This document shows, one piece after another, positions 5,827 through 13,466 of a stretch of 15,036 nt of DNA. The stretch is from Actinomycetota bacterium (GTDB taxonomy: Bacteria > Actinomycetota > Acidimicrobiia > Acidimicrobiales > Iamiaceae), in NCBI GenBank assembly GCA_018268545.1, contig JAFDWI010000212.1, positions 1-15,036 on the forward strand. Direction: 5' to 3'. The translations under genes and the position numbers were made by a program. The stretch's first letter is position 1. Every line of letters begins with the position of its first letter. The notes beneath the pieces were generated by a model. The model was not told the DNA's origin and did no database searches. It was given only the letters and a program-made list of their open reading frames with translations.

Positions 5827-7486
5827 CGCCACCTTGTCGACAACCCGCCATACCGTCTTCCCGCCGTATCCACCGACCGCAGGGAACCTGATTCGCCGTG
5901 CCGCCGAGCAGCACGGCGACCACACGTTCGTGATCCTCGACGGCGAATCCGTCACCTACGCCGAAGTCGAACGCCGGTCGGCCGAACTCGCTCGCGGCCT
6001 GTTGGCGACCGGGATCGGCAAGGGTTCGCGGGTCGCGTTGCTGGCGCCCAACTCGCCCGACTGGGTGATCGGATGGTTGGCCGCGGCGCGCATCGGCGCG
6101 GTCGTCGCGTTGGGCAACACCTACGCGAAAGCGGCCGGGTTGCACCGGATGCTTCTGGGCTGCGATGCCACGCTGCTGCTGTGCGTGCCGTCGTATCTGG
6201 GCCACGACTACGTGGGCCACCTCGAGGCCGCGGTTGACGGCCTGGCGGGAGTGGTCGGGCCCGAGTTGTTCCTCACTGATCTGCCCTATCTGCGGCGGAT
6301 CGCGACGTTCGGTTCGTGCGACCGTTCGTGGGCGCGCCCGGTCGGTTCGCTCATCGACGCCGGTGCGCGGGTGACCGACGAACTGCTCGTCGCGGCCGAA
6401 GCACAAGTCGCACCATCGGATCCGATGGTGATCGTGTATTCGTCCGGATCGACCGCAGACCCCAAGGGTGCCGTGCATTCGCATCGAGCGGTTGTTTCAC
6501 ATCCCTACAACCTCGCCCAGTTCCGTGACATGGCCGACGACGACGTGATCTACACGCCGATGCCGCTGTTCTGGGTGGGTGGGTTGTCGTGGACGCTGGT
6601 GGCGGCGATGCACGTCGGTGCGACGCTCGTGTTCGAGGACCACTTCGAAGCGGGCGCGACGCTGGATCTGATCGAACGGGAGCGGGTCACCCAGGTGCTC
6701 GGGTGGCCCCACATGGCCAAAGCGTTGATGGAACACCCGAGTTTTCCCGATCGTGATCTCACCAGCGTGCGGGGCGGGAACCTCGCGATGCTCAAACCCG
6801 CCGGTGACGGGTTCGACACGGCCCCCAAGGCCAACTCGCTGGGAATGACCGAGACGCTCGGCCCGCACACGATCGAAGCCAAGGCCGACGCGCTCCCTGC
6901 AGGTAAGGAAGGGTCGTTCGGCCGGGGCGTGCCCGGCGTGGAGCACCGGGTCGTCGACCCGGTCACCGGCGAGGACGTACCCGTCGGCGTCGACGGCGAG
7001 CTGTGGTTGCGGGGTTATTCGCTCATGCTCGGGGTCAACAAGGTTGACCGTGCGGACACGTTCACTGTTGATGGCTGGTATCGCACCGGGGACGGCGGAC
7101 ACTTCGACACCGATGGCCACTTCTATTACAAGGGCCGCCTCGGCGAGGTGATCAAAGCATCGGGGATGAACGTGACGCCCCGGGATGTGGAGATCGCATT
7201 GGAGTCACTCGATGGGGTGGCGCTCGCGTTCGTGACCGGCGTGGAGCACCCCGATCGTGGCCACGACGTGGTCGCCGCGGTGGCACTGGCACCGGACGCG
7301 TCGATCGGGCCGGACGACGGCGATGCGATCCGAAGCGAACTCAAAGCCCGGGTTGCGAGCTATATGGTCCCGCGTCACATCGAGGTGTTCGCGTCGAGCG
7401 AGGAACTCCCCTGGCTCGACTCGGGCAAAGTCGACCGCCGAGCCCTCGCCGCGCTCCTCACCGAGCGCTGTCACTTGATCAGCTGA
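5819..7486 (+). CDS. AMP-forming acyl-CoA synthetase
   Basis: This is a 555-residue ANL-superfamily ligase. The ATP-binding P-loop is YSSGSTADPKG (207-217; the usual form is YSSGTTGxPKG). LGMTET (341-346) contacts the adenylate, WYRTGDGG (420-427) carries the ribose-binding aspartate, and YKGRLGEVIKASGMNV (437-452) is the hinge region. SGKVDRR (535-541) carries the C-terminal catalytic lysine, K537. It would activate a carboxylic acid with ATP and CoA, the entry step for the nearby dehydrogenase and thiolase-like enzymes. The start is uncertain: TTG at 5819 overlaps the amidohydrolase stop by 8 bp, TTG at 5834 is also in frame, and there is no ATG nearby. Coupled translation is likely either way. 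A pair of hairpins follows the stop. The acid substrate cannot be inferred beyond 'fatty or steroid-like'. Confidence 0.9.
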   Translation: MPDATLSTTRHTVFPPYPPTAGNLIRRAAEQHGDHTFVILDGESVTYAEVERRSAELARGLLATGIGKGSRVALLAPNSPDWVIGWLAAARIGAVVALGNTYAKAAGLHRMLLGCDATLLLCVPSYLGHDYVGHLEAAVDGLAGVVGPELFLTDLPYLRRIATFGSCDRSWARPVGSLIDAGARVTDELLVAAEAQVAPSDPMVIVYSSGSTADPKGAVHSHRAVVSHPYNLAQFRDMADDDVIYTPMPLFWVGGLSWTLVAAMHVGATLVFEDHFEAGATLDLIERERVTQVLGWPHMAKALMEHPSFPDRDLTSVRGGNLAMLKPAGDGFDTAPKANSLGMTETLGPHTIEAKADALPAGKEGSFGRGVPGVEHRVVDPVTGEDVPVGVDGELWLRGYSLMLGVNKVDRADTFTVDGWYRTGDGGHFDTDGHFYYKGRLGEVIKASGMNVTPRDVEIALESLDGVALAFVTGVEHPDRGHDVVAAVALAPDASIGPDDGDAIRSELKARVASYMVPRHIEVFASSEELPWLDSGKVDRRALAALLTERCHLIS

Positions 7487-7516
7487 CCGCACAGTCGCGA
7501 AGTGACACCGTTCGCG
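7469..7516 (+). terminator. Hairpins at the end of the acyl-CoA synthetase gene
   Basis: TGTCACTT (7469-7476) and AAGTGACA (7500-7507) are an 8-bp inverted repeat straddling the stop codon. CGCGAA (7496-7501) / TTCGCG (7511-7516) is a competing 6-bp stem with a 9-nt loop. No T-tract follows. Their position suggests transcript termination before the mazE gene; the evidence is modest. The rest of the 201-bp gap to mazE shows nothing I recognise. Confidence 0.35.
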
Positions 7517-7687
7517 GAGATCTGCACAGGTCAGCGGGCTCACTGCGGCACCCGTTTGACGAATGGCGACGACCCGGCCGATCGATGGCGCAACTGAGAT
7601 GTTGGAGATCGAAAGATCGAGCCGAGCTCGCGGTTGGACCCTCACGAGCCTCCAGCCTGATGCATTGTCAAGCGGTTTGCTCGGCGC

Positions 7688-7936
7688 ATGACGCAACTGG
7701 TGACACGGGTCGACGAGGCATTGCTCGTCCAAGTTGACGCGCTCATCGAGATCGGCGAGGTGCCCACCCGTTCCGAGGCGGTTCGCACGGGGCTCCGTCA
7801 ACTTGTCGACGGAGCGATCCGTCGTCGCGAAGGCGAAGCCATCGCGCGCGCCTATCGCGAACAACCACAGTCCGATGACGACCGCACCTGGTCGGACGCG
7901 GCCACGATCGAAATGATCGCAGCCGAACCGTGGTAG
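7688..7936 (+). CDS. mazE: MazE-type ribbon-helix-helix antitoxin
   Basis: The 82-residue protein begins MTQLVTRVDEALLVQVDALI, the strand and first helix of a ribbon-helix-helix dimer. It continues TRSEAVRTGLRQLVD (27-41), the signature second helix. The C-terminal half has the pattern AIARAYREQPQ...WSDAATIEMIAAEPW (from about residue 51), which resembles actinobacterial MazE antitoxins ending in 'W-A-D-A/...-EEPW' and probably threads onto MazF. It would neutralise the toxin encoded next and repress its own promoter. ATG at 7688 is the only start that begins the fold; no clear ribosome binding site precedes it. The toxin's GTG start lies inside its last codons (7-bp overlap). The antitoxin itself looks intact, unlike its toxin. 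Confidence 0.87.
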   Translation: MTQLVTRVDEALLVQVDALIEIGEVPTRSEAVRTGLRQLVDGAIRRREGEAIARAYREQPQSDDDRTWSDAATIEMIAAEPW

Positions 7937-8243
7937 CGCCCCAACAGGGCGAGATCTGGTCGGCGGAAGCTGAAGACAAGCGGCGCCCGGTTCTTGTCGT
8001 GACTCGAAACGAGGCGATTCCGGTCCTTGAGCGGATCATCGTCGCCCGGTGACCCGCACCATTCGCAACATCGCAACCGAAGTCGCGCTCGGACCCGACG
8101 AGGGCCTCCGATCCCCGTGTGTGGCTTCATTCGACAATGTGCAGCCCATCCGTCGAGCATTTCTGACCGAGCGCGTCGGCCAACTCGGCCCCGGCCGGAA
8201 CCACGAGATCTGCCGGGCAGCGGCCGCGTTGACCAACTGCTGA
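7930..8243 (+). pseudogene. mazF: MazF/PemK-type toxin gene, split by a one-base frame change
   Basis: Two frames encode consecutive parts of one MazF protein. The first (GTG 7930 to TGA 8050-8052, 40 codons) gives QQGEIW (residues 5-10) and DKRRPVLVVTRN (16-27), the start of the MazF fold with its conserved R-P-V-L-V. The second (from about 8049 to TGA 8241-8243) continues with VTRTIRNIATEVALGPDEGL and the conserved SFDNVQ strand. A one-base step back at 8049 joins them as ...IIVAR-VTRTIR..., giving a 104-residue protein of normal length. A single G lost in the GCCCGG stretch would explain this. The stop and a GTG overlap as GTGA (8049-8052), so reinitiation or programmed slippage cannot be excluded. 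MazF toxins cleave mRNA at short motifs; as written, this gene probably yields no full-length product. Confidence 0.8.
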
Positions 8244-8480
8244 ACGCCGCTCGCGGTCGGACCGACCAACCTGCTCGGTGGCAACTGGTCCAACCCGGGT
8301 CGACAGTCCCACGTGCCGATTTCGAGATGCTCGATGGCCTGATCGACGTGGTCGTGATGCAGCCAGGATCACCCAACCGGCCATCAATGAGCGCGGGAGC
8401 GCGACGGCCGTACCCGCTTCTCGGGCCATGCCTCCCTGCGTTCCGCAGTGCGAACCCGCGGTCACGCGCCGGGCCGAACG
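8244..8480. other. Convergent spacer with no recognisable gene
   Basis: The 237 bp between the split mazF and the end of the methyltransferase gene contain open frames on both strands, but none gives a sequence I recognise or a convincing start with a ribosome binding site. It may be decayed coding DNA linked to the toxin-antitoxin locus. Confidence 0.4.
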
Positions 8481-9323
8481 TCAGGTGTGCGCCGTGACGA
8501 TCCAGGTGGCCGCGTCCATTCGGAGGGTGGTGCCGCTGCGGAACGGCGCAAGCGCCTCGGCGACCGCGGCGAGCGCCGCAGTTTGGGTCTCGGTGTCGGC
8601 GGTCGAGAACGTCTGATTGGTCATCGGGTTCTGTTCGAGCATCGACCTTGCAAGTTCGCCGAGGTCATCGACATCGCCGTTCTCGAAGTAATCGACCCCG
8701 TCGACGAGTTGAACGTCGGCGAACCCGGCGCGCTGCAACATGTCGGTGGTTCGGGTCGCATCGGCGAACGCGAACGGACTCGGACCGCCGGGCGGAGGAG
8801 GCGGCCCGAGTTGCAGAATGTCACCGGCGATCATGCCCGGGAGTGTCAGGTACGGGTTTCGCGACGGGTCCTGGAAGCACACGAACCCGAGCCGACCTCC
8901 CGGTCGGAGTGACCCGGCAATGTTGGTGAACGCAGCGACCGGATCGTCGAAGAACATCACACCCATCCGCGAGAACGCGACGTCGAAGGTCGCCGCGCCC
9001 AACTCGGCGGTCTGGGCATCAGCCTCACGAAAGGCGATGTTTGCGGCGCCCGCGCGGTCGGCCCGGTCGCGGGCGACTTGCAGCATGGTCGACGAAATGT
9101 CGACGCCGACCACTTCGCCCGGATCGACTCGGGCCGCCAATTCAACCGTCGTCGCTCCCGTCCCACACCCCACGTCGAGGACCCGTTCGGACGATTGCAG
9201 CCCGAGGGCGTCCATCACCGCGTGGCCGTGCGGTTCGAGCCCCGCGTCGTAGTTGGACGCGTGATCGACCCATGCGGGCCCCACCACCGAGTTCCACATG
9301 TTCGCCATCTTCTCGTTCGCCAT
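8481..9323 (-). CDS. Class I SAM-dependent methyltransferase
   Basis: The 280-residue protein has the Rossmann motif I VLDVGCGTG (48-56), the acidic residue after strand 2 in VVGVDIS (D75), and the post-motif FDVAFSRMGVMFF (113-125) followed by LRPGGRLGF (139-147). This is the layout of the methyltransferase-11 / UbiE-like group, which methylate small molecules or quinones; the substrate is not predictable. Start choice: ATG at 9323 gives MANEKMANMWNSVVGPAW, the usual beginning of this family. ATG at 9344 and an upstream start at 9407 are also in frame. On the minus strand a TATCCT box lies six bases before the 9323 ATG, so leaderless transcription is plausible. It is separated by 145 bp from the thioesterase gene on the same strand, with nothing recognisable between, so it may be independently expressed. 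Confidence 0.85.
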   Translation of the reverse strand: MANEKMANMWNSVVGPAWVDHASNYDAGLEPHGHAVMDALGLQSSERVLDVGCGTGATTVELAARVDPGEVVGVDISSTMLQVARDRADRAGAANIAFREADAQTAELGAATFDVAFSRMGVMFFDDPVAAFTNIAGSLRPGGRLGFVCFQDPSRNPYLTLPGMIAGDILQLGPPPPPGGPSPFAFADATRTTDMLQRAGFADVQLVDGVDYFENGDVDDLGELARSMLEQNPMTNQTFSTADTETQTAALAAVAEALAPFRSGTTLRMDAATWIVTAHT

Positions 9324-9468
9324 CGCAGCAGGATAGTTCGACATCGACCACGCTGCTCGCGGTGATCGAATCGTGTCACCGGGGCCGTTCCGGAGACGTC
9401 CGATCACCGATCGGCCAGCACGTTCTCTTCGACCCGCCGGGCCACCGAACCCGGCCCGGAGCAGCGTT

Positions 9469-10359
9469 TCAGGCCTGATCGAGCGTTCGGATCATCGACT
9501 CCTGGGCAAAGGATGCCACGAGGTGTCCTTGGCTGAACACATCACCGTGGCCGAACGCTCGGGCACCAGCGAGCACCGGTGCAGTCTGTGCGATACGGAG
9601 CCAGTCGGTCACCGCGAAGCGGCGGTGGAACCACAACGTGTGGGAGGTCACCGCCGTGGTGAGTCGGACCGTCGAGTCGGCCTGTGAGTAACCCTCCACG
9701 CTTCGCAACGCCGTTCCGATGATCGTGAGGTCGGTCGCATAGGCAAGCAGCGCTTGATCGATGGTGCCGGGCGCGAGCAATGGCGGATGCCCGGATGTGG
9801 GCTCCCCTGATTCGCCCGATGCCGGTGCGCGCATCCACCAGTCGAGCTTCGCCGGCCCGATCGACCGGTCGCCGAGGTCGACATCATCCACGACGCGGAC
9901 CTCCCAGGGGATCATGTCGAGTCGCTGCTCCACGGCGTCATCCGGGCCGTCGACCGGGGCGGCCACCCCATCGTGGTCGAGGCCGGACTCGGGTGCGTGC
10001 ATCGACACGGTGGCCACCGCGACGACCCGGGCGTCGGGTTCCTGCGCCGCGACGATCTGCAACGACGCGAACGTCCGTCCCGTGTGCGCCACGGCGACCC
10101 GGTAGCGCAGGGGCCGAGCGGCATCACCCTCGCGCGGGAACAGCACATGCAGCGATTTGACCGTCTTGTCGGGCACGGCACGCCCGGCGGCCACGATCAG
10201 CTGTGCGAGGATCTGCCCGCCGAAGATCCGGTGGTAGCCGATGTCGAGGTTGTCGCCCTCGCACACCACGCTCCCCGCAGGAGCCGTGGACGGTGCGGGC
10301 TCGCCGACTTCGCGCAACGCGCAGCAGGTGATCAGGTCGGCGAGGCGCACGTCGATCAT
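9469..10359 (-). CDS. TesB-type acyl-CoA thioesterase II
   Basis: The 296-residue protein is a double-hotdog TesB thioesterase. It has HRIFGGQILAQ (43-53), the N-terminal hotdog signature, then LLAYATDLTII (204-214), whose D210 corresponds to the TesB catalytic aspartate region. LWFHRRF (242-248) follows, and HLVASFAQESMIR (279-291) supplies the active-site glutamine, Q286. TesB enzymes hydrolyse acyl-CoA to free acid plus CoA, and in catabolic clusters they release CoA from dead-end or slow intermediates. ATG at 10359 overlaps the stop of the thiolase-like gene as ATGA, so the two are coupled. The open frame extends upstream, but that stretch is shadow sequence of the thiolase-like gene. It is the last of four genes transcribed leftwards. 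Confidence 0.9.
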   Translation of the reverse strand: MIDVRLADLITCCALREVGEPAPSTAPAGSVVCEGDNLDIGYHRIFGGQILAQLIVAAGRAVPDKTVKSLHVLFPREGDAARPLRYRVAVAHTGRTFASLQIVAAQEPDARVVAVATVSMHAPESGLDHDGVAAPVDGPDDAVEQRLDMIPWEVRVVDDVDLGDRSIGPAKLDWWMRAPASGESGEPTSGHPPLLAPGTIDQALLAYATDLTIIGTALRSVEGYSQADSTVRLTTAVTSHTLWFHRRFAVTDWLRIAQTAPVLAGARAFGHGDVFSQGHLVASFAQESMIRTLDQA

Positions 10360-11561
10360 CGTTCGCGCACCAACAGCATCGCCCCCCCGATCGGGCCACC
10401 ACCGTTCGCGACCGCGGCCACCTCCGCACCGGCGACCTGGCGTGCCCCGCCCTCGCCGCGCAACTGCACACATGCCTCGTGGATATGACCGAAACCGTGT
10501 AGGCGCCCGGCCGACAGTTGCCCGCCGTGGGTGTTCACCGGCAAGGCTCCGTCGAGCGCAATGCGCGTCCCGCCCTCGACGAATGCGCCCGATTCGCCCT
10601 TGCCGCAGAACCCGAGCGCCTCGAGCCACACCATCGTCAGAAAGCTGAACCCGTCGTAGAGCTCGGCGACATCGACATCGGCCGGGGTCAACTCGGTCCG
10701 TGTCCACACCATCGCACCCGCGTCACGGGCCGCCATCGTCGTCATGTCGTCGAACTGGTCCCACGATGGACGCCCCTTCAGCGCCGTGCCGACCGATTCG
10801 ATACCGACCGCCGCGTGATCCAGTGCGCTCGCATGTTCGGCTCGTGAAACCACGAACGCGGTCGACCCGTCCACCGGCGCGTCACAGTCGAACAGATGGA
10901 ACGGCGTGGCGATCATCCGCGACGCGAAATAGTCGTCCAGGGTGAGCGGCTCGCGGTAGACCGCGTTCGGGTTCTCAGCGGCGTTCCGGCGCTGGTTGAG
11001 AGCGATCTGGGCGAGTTGTTCGGATGTTGTTCCATAGGTGTGGAAGTGGCGTTGCGCGACCAGCGCCAGCCAGATCGCCGGCGAGTAGGCCCGGAATGGG
11101 ATCGACCATTGCAACACTCCCCCGATGCCTTTGGTGGCGATGCTGTCGGCGCCCGCGCCACCCACACCGATCCCTGCTCGGCCGCCCGCGCCCTGCGCGC
11201 TCGCCTCGGTCACGGTGCGGTAGACGAGCACGTGGTTCGCCAAACCGGCCCCGACCGCGAGCACCGCGTTGACCACCGCGGCGAGTTGGGCGGGGCCTTC
11301 CAGCCCGCCGGAATGCCAGTTCACCTTCAGGCGCAGCGCGTCCTGGATCTCTGGTGACGACGGCCCGGAGAACGCCTCCCCACCCGGCGAAGCACCCGGG
11401 TAGGTGGCCAGACCGTCGATGTCGGCCACGTCCAGGCCTGCGTCGGCGATCGCTGCGAGCGATGCCTCGATTGTGAGGTCGACACCGGACCGACCGAGCC
11501 GTCGTCCGACCGCGGACTGACCGATGCCCGAGATGATCGACCGGCGTTCGAAGGCGCTCAC
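10356..11561 (-). CDS. Thiolase-like lipid-transfer/aldolase protein (Ltp type)
   Basis: The 401-residue protein has a thiolase fold, with FDCDAPVDGSTAFVVS (224-239) as the clearest family signature, AELYDGFSF (299-307), and LPVNTHGGQLSAGRLHGFGH (340-359) in place of the thiolase G-H-P-x-G segment. Where thiolases carry their nucleophilic cysteine the sequence is NWHSGGLEGPAQ (81-92), with no cysteine, so ordinary thiolysis is unlikely. Cysteine-less members such as Ltp2 act as retro-aldolases together with a DUF35 protein in steroid side-chain degradation, and a DUF35 gene lies directly upstream here. GTG at 11561 has a strong GGAGGT ribosome binding site (11567-11572). It overlaps TesB downstream by 4 bp. 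The aldolase role is inferred from the missing cysteine and the neighbour; the substrate is unknown. Confidence 0.85.
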   Translation of the reverse strand: MSAFERRSIISGIGQSAVGRRLGRSGVDLTIEASLAAIADAGLDVADIDGLATYPGASPGGEAFSGPSSPEIQDALRLKVNWHSGGLEGPAQLAAVVNAVLAVGAGLANHVLVYRTVTEASAQGAGGRAGIGVGGAGADSIATKGIGGVLQWSIPFRAYSPAIWLALVAQRHFHTYGTTSEQLAQIALNQRRNAAENPNAVYREPLTLDDYFASRMIATPFHLFDCDAPVDGSTAFVVSRAEHASALDHAAVGIESVGTALKGRPSWDQFDDMTTMAARDAGAMVWTRTELTPADVDVAELYDGFSFLTMVWLEALGFCGKGESGAFVEGGTRIALDGALPVNTHGGQLSAGRLHGFGHIHEACVQLRGEGGARQVAGAEVAAVANGGGPIGGAMLLVRER

Positions 11562-11596
11562 GACCCACCTCCCACGTTTCCCACGTTCATCTCCCC

Positions 11597-11643
11597 AAAT
11601 TCGGACCGTTGACCTGGCATGACGGGGTTACCGGTCCGAATTT
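11597..11643. repeat. Perfect 12-bp inverted repeat between the DUF35 and thiolase-like genes
   Basis: AAATTCGGACCG (11597-11608) and CGGTCCGAATTT (11632-11643) are exact reverse complements separated by 23 nt. The right arm covers the last codons and stop region of the DUF35 gene; the left arm ends 24 bp before the thiolase-like ribosome binding site. No T-tract follows on the minus strand. It may be an attenuator, an mRNA-processing hairpin or a protein-binding site that sets the ratio of the two products. Confidence 0.7.
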
Positions 11644-12098
11644 CGGTCGGGGTCGGGGCGGAAGGCAGGGGCGGGGTCGGGGTCGAGTTCGAACAGGGGG
11701 TAGTACACGTCACCGCGCTGCTCGAACACGACGTGGACCCGATCGTCGATCGTGACGAGTTCCGGGTCGACGCCGACGATGTTGGTCGTCAGACGCAACC
11801 CGGCCTGTTCGTCCAACTCGACCAGCGCGACCGCGTACGGGGTCTGGTCGCCGTCCCACGCCTGGTGGTTGACGGTGACCGAGTGCACGACTCCCCGACC
11901 GCTCACCGCCTCGGGCGCCACGTCACGACCGCCGCACTCGGGGCACCACGGCGATGGCGGATGCAGCCAGTAGCCGCACGCCGCGCAGCGCAAGAACCGC
12001 AGGCGACCATCCGCGCCAGAGGTCCAGAAGAACCGGTTGGTTTCGTCCAACGCTGGCGGCACCCGGAACCGATCGTCAAATTGCGTCTCGTCGCTCAC
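11628..12098 (-). CDS. DUF35 zinc-ribbon/OB-fold protein
   Basis: The 156-residue protein has the rubredoxin-like zinc ribbon RCAACGYWLHPPSPWCPECG (37-56), with cysteines at 38, 41, 52 and 55. A DUF35 OB-fold follows (about 62-140; VVHSVTVNHQAW, then PYAVALVELDE). DUF35 proteins act as obligate partners of thiolase-like enzymes: as the ChsH2 C-terminal domain with Ltp2 aldolase, and as the acyl-transfer partner in archaeal mevalonate thiolase complexes. The thiolase-like gene follows 66 bp downstream, separated by a perfect inverted repeat that overlaps this gene's end. GTG at 12098 is chosen because AGGGGA (12102-12107) is properly spaced before it and the fold starts there; a longer frame to 12149 adds cysteine-rich sequence unlike the family. 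The C-terminal 20 residues are proline/aspartate-rich and probably disordered. Confidence 0.9.
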   Translation of the reverse strand: MSDETQFDDRFRVPPALDETNRFFWTSGADGRLRFLRCAACGYWLHPPSPWCPECGGRDVAPEAVSGRGVVHSVTVNHQAWDGDQTPYAVALVELDEQAGLRLTTNIVGVDPELVTIDDRVHVVFEQRGDVYYPLFELDPDPAPAFRPDPDRNSDR

Positions 12099-12173
12099 GC
12101 ATCCCCTACCACAGCACTCGGCATGGTGACGGTCACGCACCCCTCCCAAACCGATCCGCGAACATCGCCACCA

Positions 12174-13466
12174 TCACGCGCCCTTGCCCAGCCGTTCGGC
12201 GAGGGTCATGACGGTCACGAGCCCTTCTTCCTGGAACTTGCCGGTGCCTCGCGCGACGGCGGTGGTGTCGACGCCGCGGGCGGCAGCTTCGGCCCGTAGC
12301 GCTCCCACCGTGCAGTCGGCCCGGGGGATGTGGGAGAACGGGTCATAGGAGAAGTTGCGCATCGCGTTCGTGTGGGTGATGCGATCGATCTCGCCGTCGG
12401 ACAGCCCCTCGAGTTGCTCGGCGACCGACTCGGGCGACGCGGGCCACGTGGAATCGGAATGCGGATAGTCACACTCCCAGTGCATGTTGTCGATGTTCAG
12501 CTTGGCGCGCTGGTCGATCCCGGCGCGGTCGGAGATGAAACACGTGAGGATGTGTTCGGCGAACACCTCGGACGGCAACCGATCACCGAAGTCCTGGTTC
12601 GTCCAGAGCCGATGGTGGCGGTACACGTAGTCGGTGCGTTCCAGGAAGTACGGGATCCAGCCGATCCCGCCTTCGGACAACGCGATCCGCAACCCGTCGA
12701 ACTTGCGGAACACCGGCGACCAGATCAGGTCCGCCGCGGCCTGGACGATGTTGACCGGTTGCAACGTGATCATCGTGTCGATCGGCGCTTCGACCGAGGT
12801 GATCACCGTCTCCGACGACGACCCGATGTGGAGGCAGATCACCGTGGCGCACTCCTCGCACGCGGCGAGGAACGGATCCCAGTGGTCGTTGTGCCAACTG
12901 GGTAGCCCGATCTTCTCGGGGTTCTCCGAGAACGTCACCGCATGGCAACCCTTGTCGGCGAGGCGACGAACCTCTGCGGCCATGGCTTTCGGGTCCCAGA
13001 TCGGGAGGATCCCGCACGGGATCATCCGACCGGGGTGACGCCCGCACCAGTCGTCGACGTGCCAGTCGTTGTAGGCGCGGCACAGCTCGAGTGCGACCGA
13101 CTCGTCCTCCACGGTCGAGAACAGTTGGCCGGCGAACCCGGTCATCGAAGGGAAGTTCAACGACCCGAGCACACCGTTCGCGTTCATGTCGTCGATGCGC
13201 GCATCGATGTCGTAGCACCCGTCGCGCATGTCCTCGAACGCACACGGGTCGACGCCGTACTCCTCGGGCACGCGACCGGCCACGGCATTCAACCCCACAT
13301 TGGGCAGCGCGGTCCCCTGGAACATCCAGACATCGCGCCCATCGGCGAGCCGCTCGAGCCGGGGTGCGACCTCGGCGGCCCGGCCGCTCACACGCCCGTC
13401 GAACAGCCCCGGCGGTTCGACGACGTGGTCGTCCACGCTCACCAGGATCATCGCATCGAGTTCCAC
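12174..13466 (-). CDS. Amidohydrolase-2 family metal-dependent hydrolase
   Basis: The 430-residue protein is a TIM-barrel amidohydrolase-2 protein, of a different subtype from the one at 4633. ILVSVDDHVVEPP (7-19) provides a D-x-H metal motif (D12, H14), VICLHIGSSS (209-218) the strand-5 histidine H213, LSEGGIGWIPYFLERTDYVY (263-282) a long signature, and MHWECDYPHSDSTWP (328-342) the final aspartate D333. This subtype recurs in actinobacterial lipid clusters; reactions proposed for the family include ring or lactone hydrolysis and decarboxylation. Start: GTG at 13466 has AAGGTGAGG at 13474-13482 with a 7-nt gap. GTG at 13478, four codons upstream, lies within that site and has no site of its own. 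It is the first gene of the leftward group and is divergent from the double-TetR gene. Confidence 0.87.
   Translation of the reverse strand: MELDAMILVSVDDHVVEPPGLFDGRVSGRAAEVAPRLERLADGRDVWMFQGTALPNVGLNAVAGRVPEEYGVDPCAFEDMRDGCYDIDARIDDMNANGVLGSLNFPSMTGFAGQLFSTVEDESVALELCRAYNDWHVDDWCGRHPGRMIPCGILPIWDPKAMAAEVRRLADKGCHAVTFSENPEKIGLPSWHNDHWDPFLAACEECATVICLHIGSSSETVITSVEAPIDTMITLQPVNIVQAAADLIWSPVFRKFDGLRIALSEGGIGWIPYFLERTDYVYRHHRLWTNQDFGDRLPSEVFAEHILTCFISDRAGIDQRAKLNIDNMHWECDYPHSDSTWPASPESVAEQLEGLSDGEIDRITHTNAMRNFSYDPFSHIPRADCTVGALRAEAAARGVDTTAVARGTGKFQEEGLVTVMTLAERLGKGA

Noticed and set aside
10360..10707. N-terminal extension of the TesB protein
   Set aside because: It translates to low-complexity arginine/glycine sequence over the thiolase-like gene; TesB's fold starts at the ATG at 10359.
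12126..12136. GTGACGGTCAC palindrome as an operator
   Set aside because: It is an 11-bp symmetric word with no second copy at another promoter in the window and could be chance in this composition.
12099..12149. Longer start for the DUF35 protein
   Set aside because: The 17-residue extension is unlike the family, whereas GTG at 12098 has a well-spaced AGGGGA.
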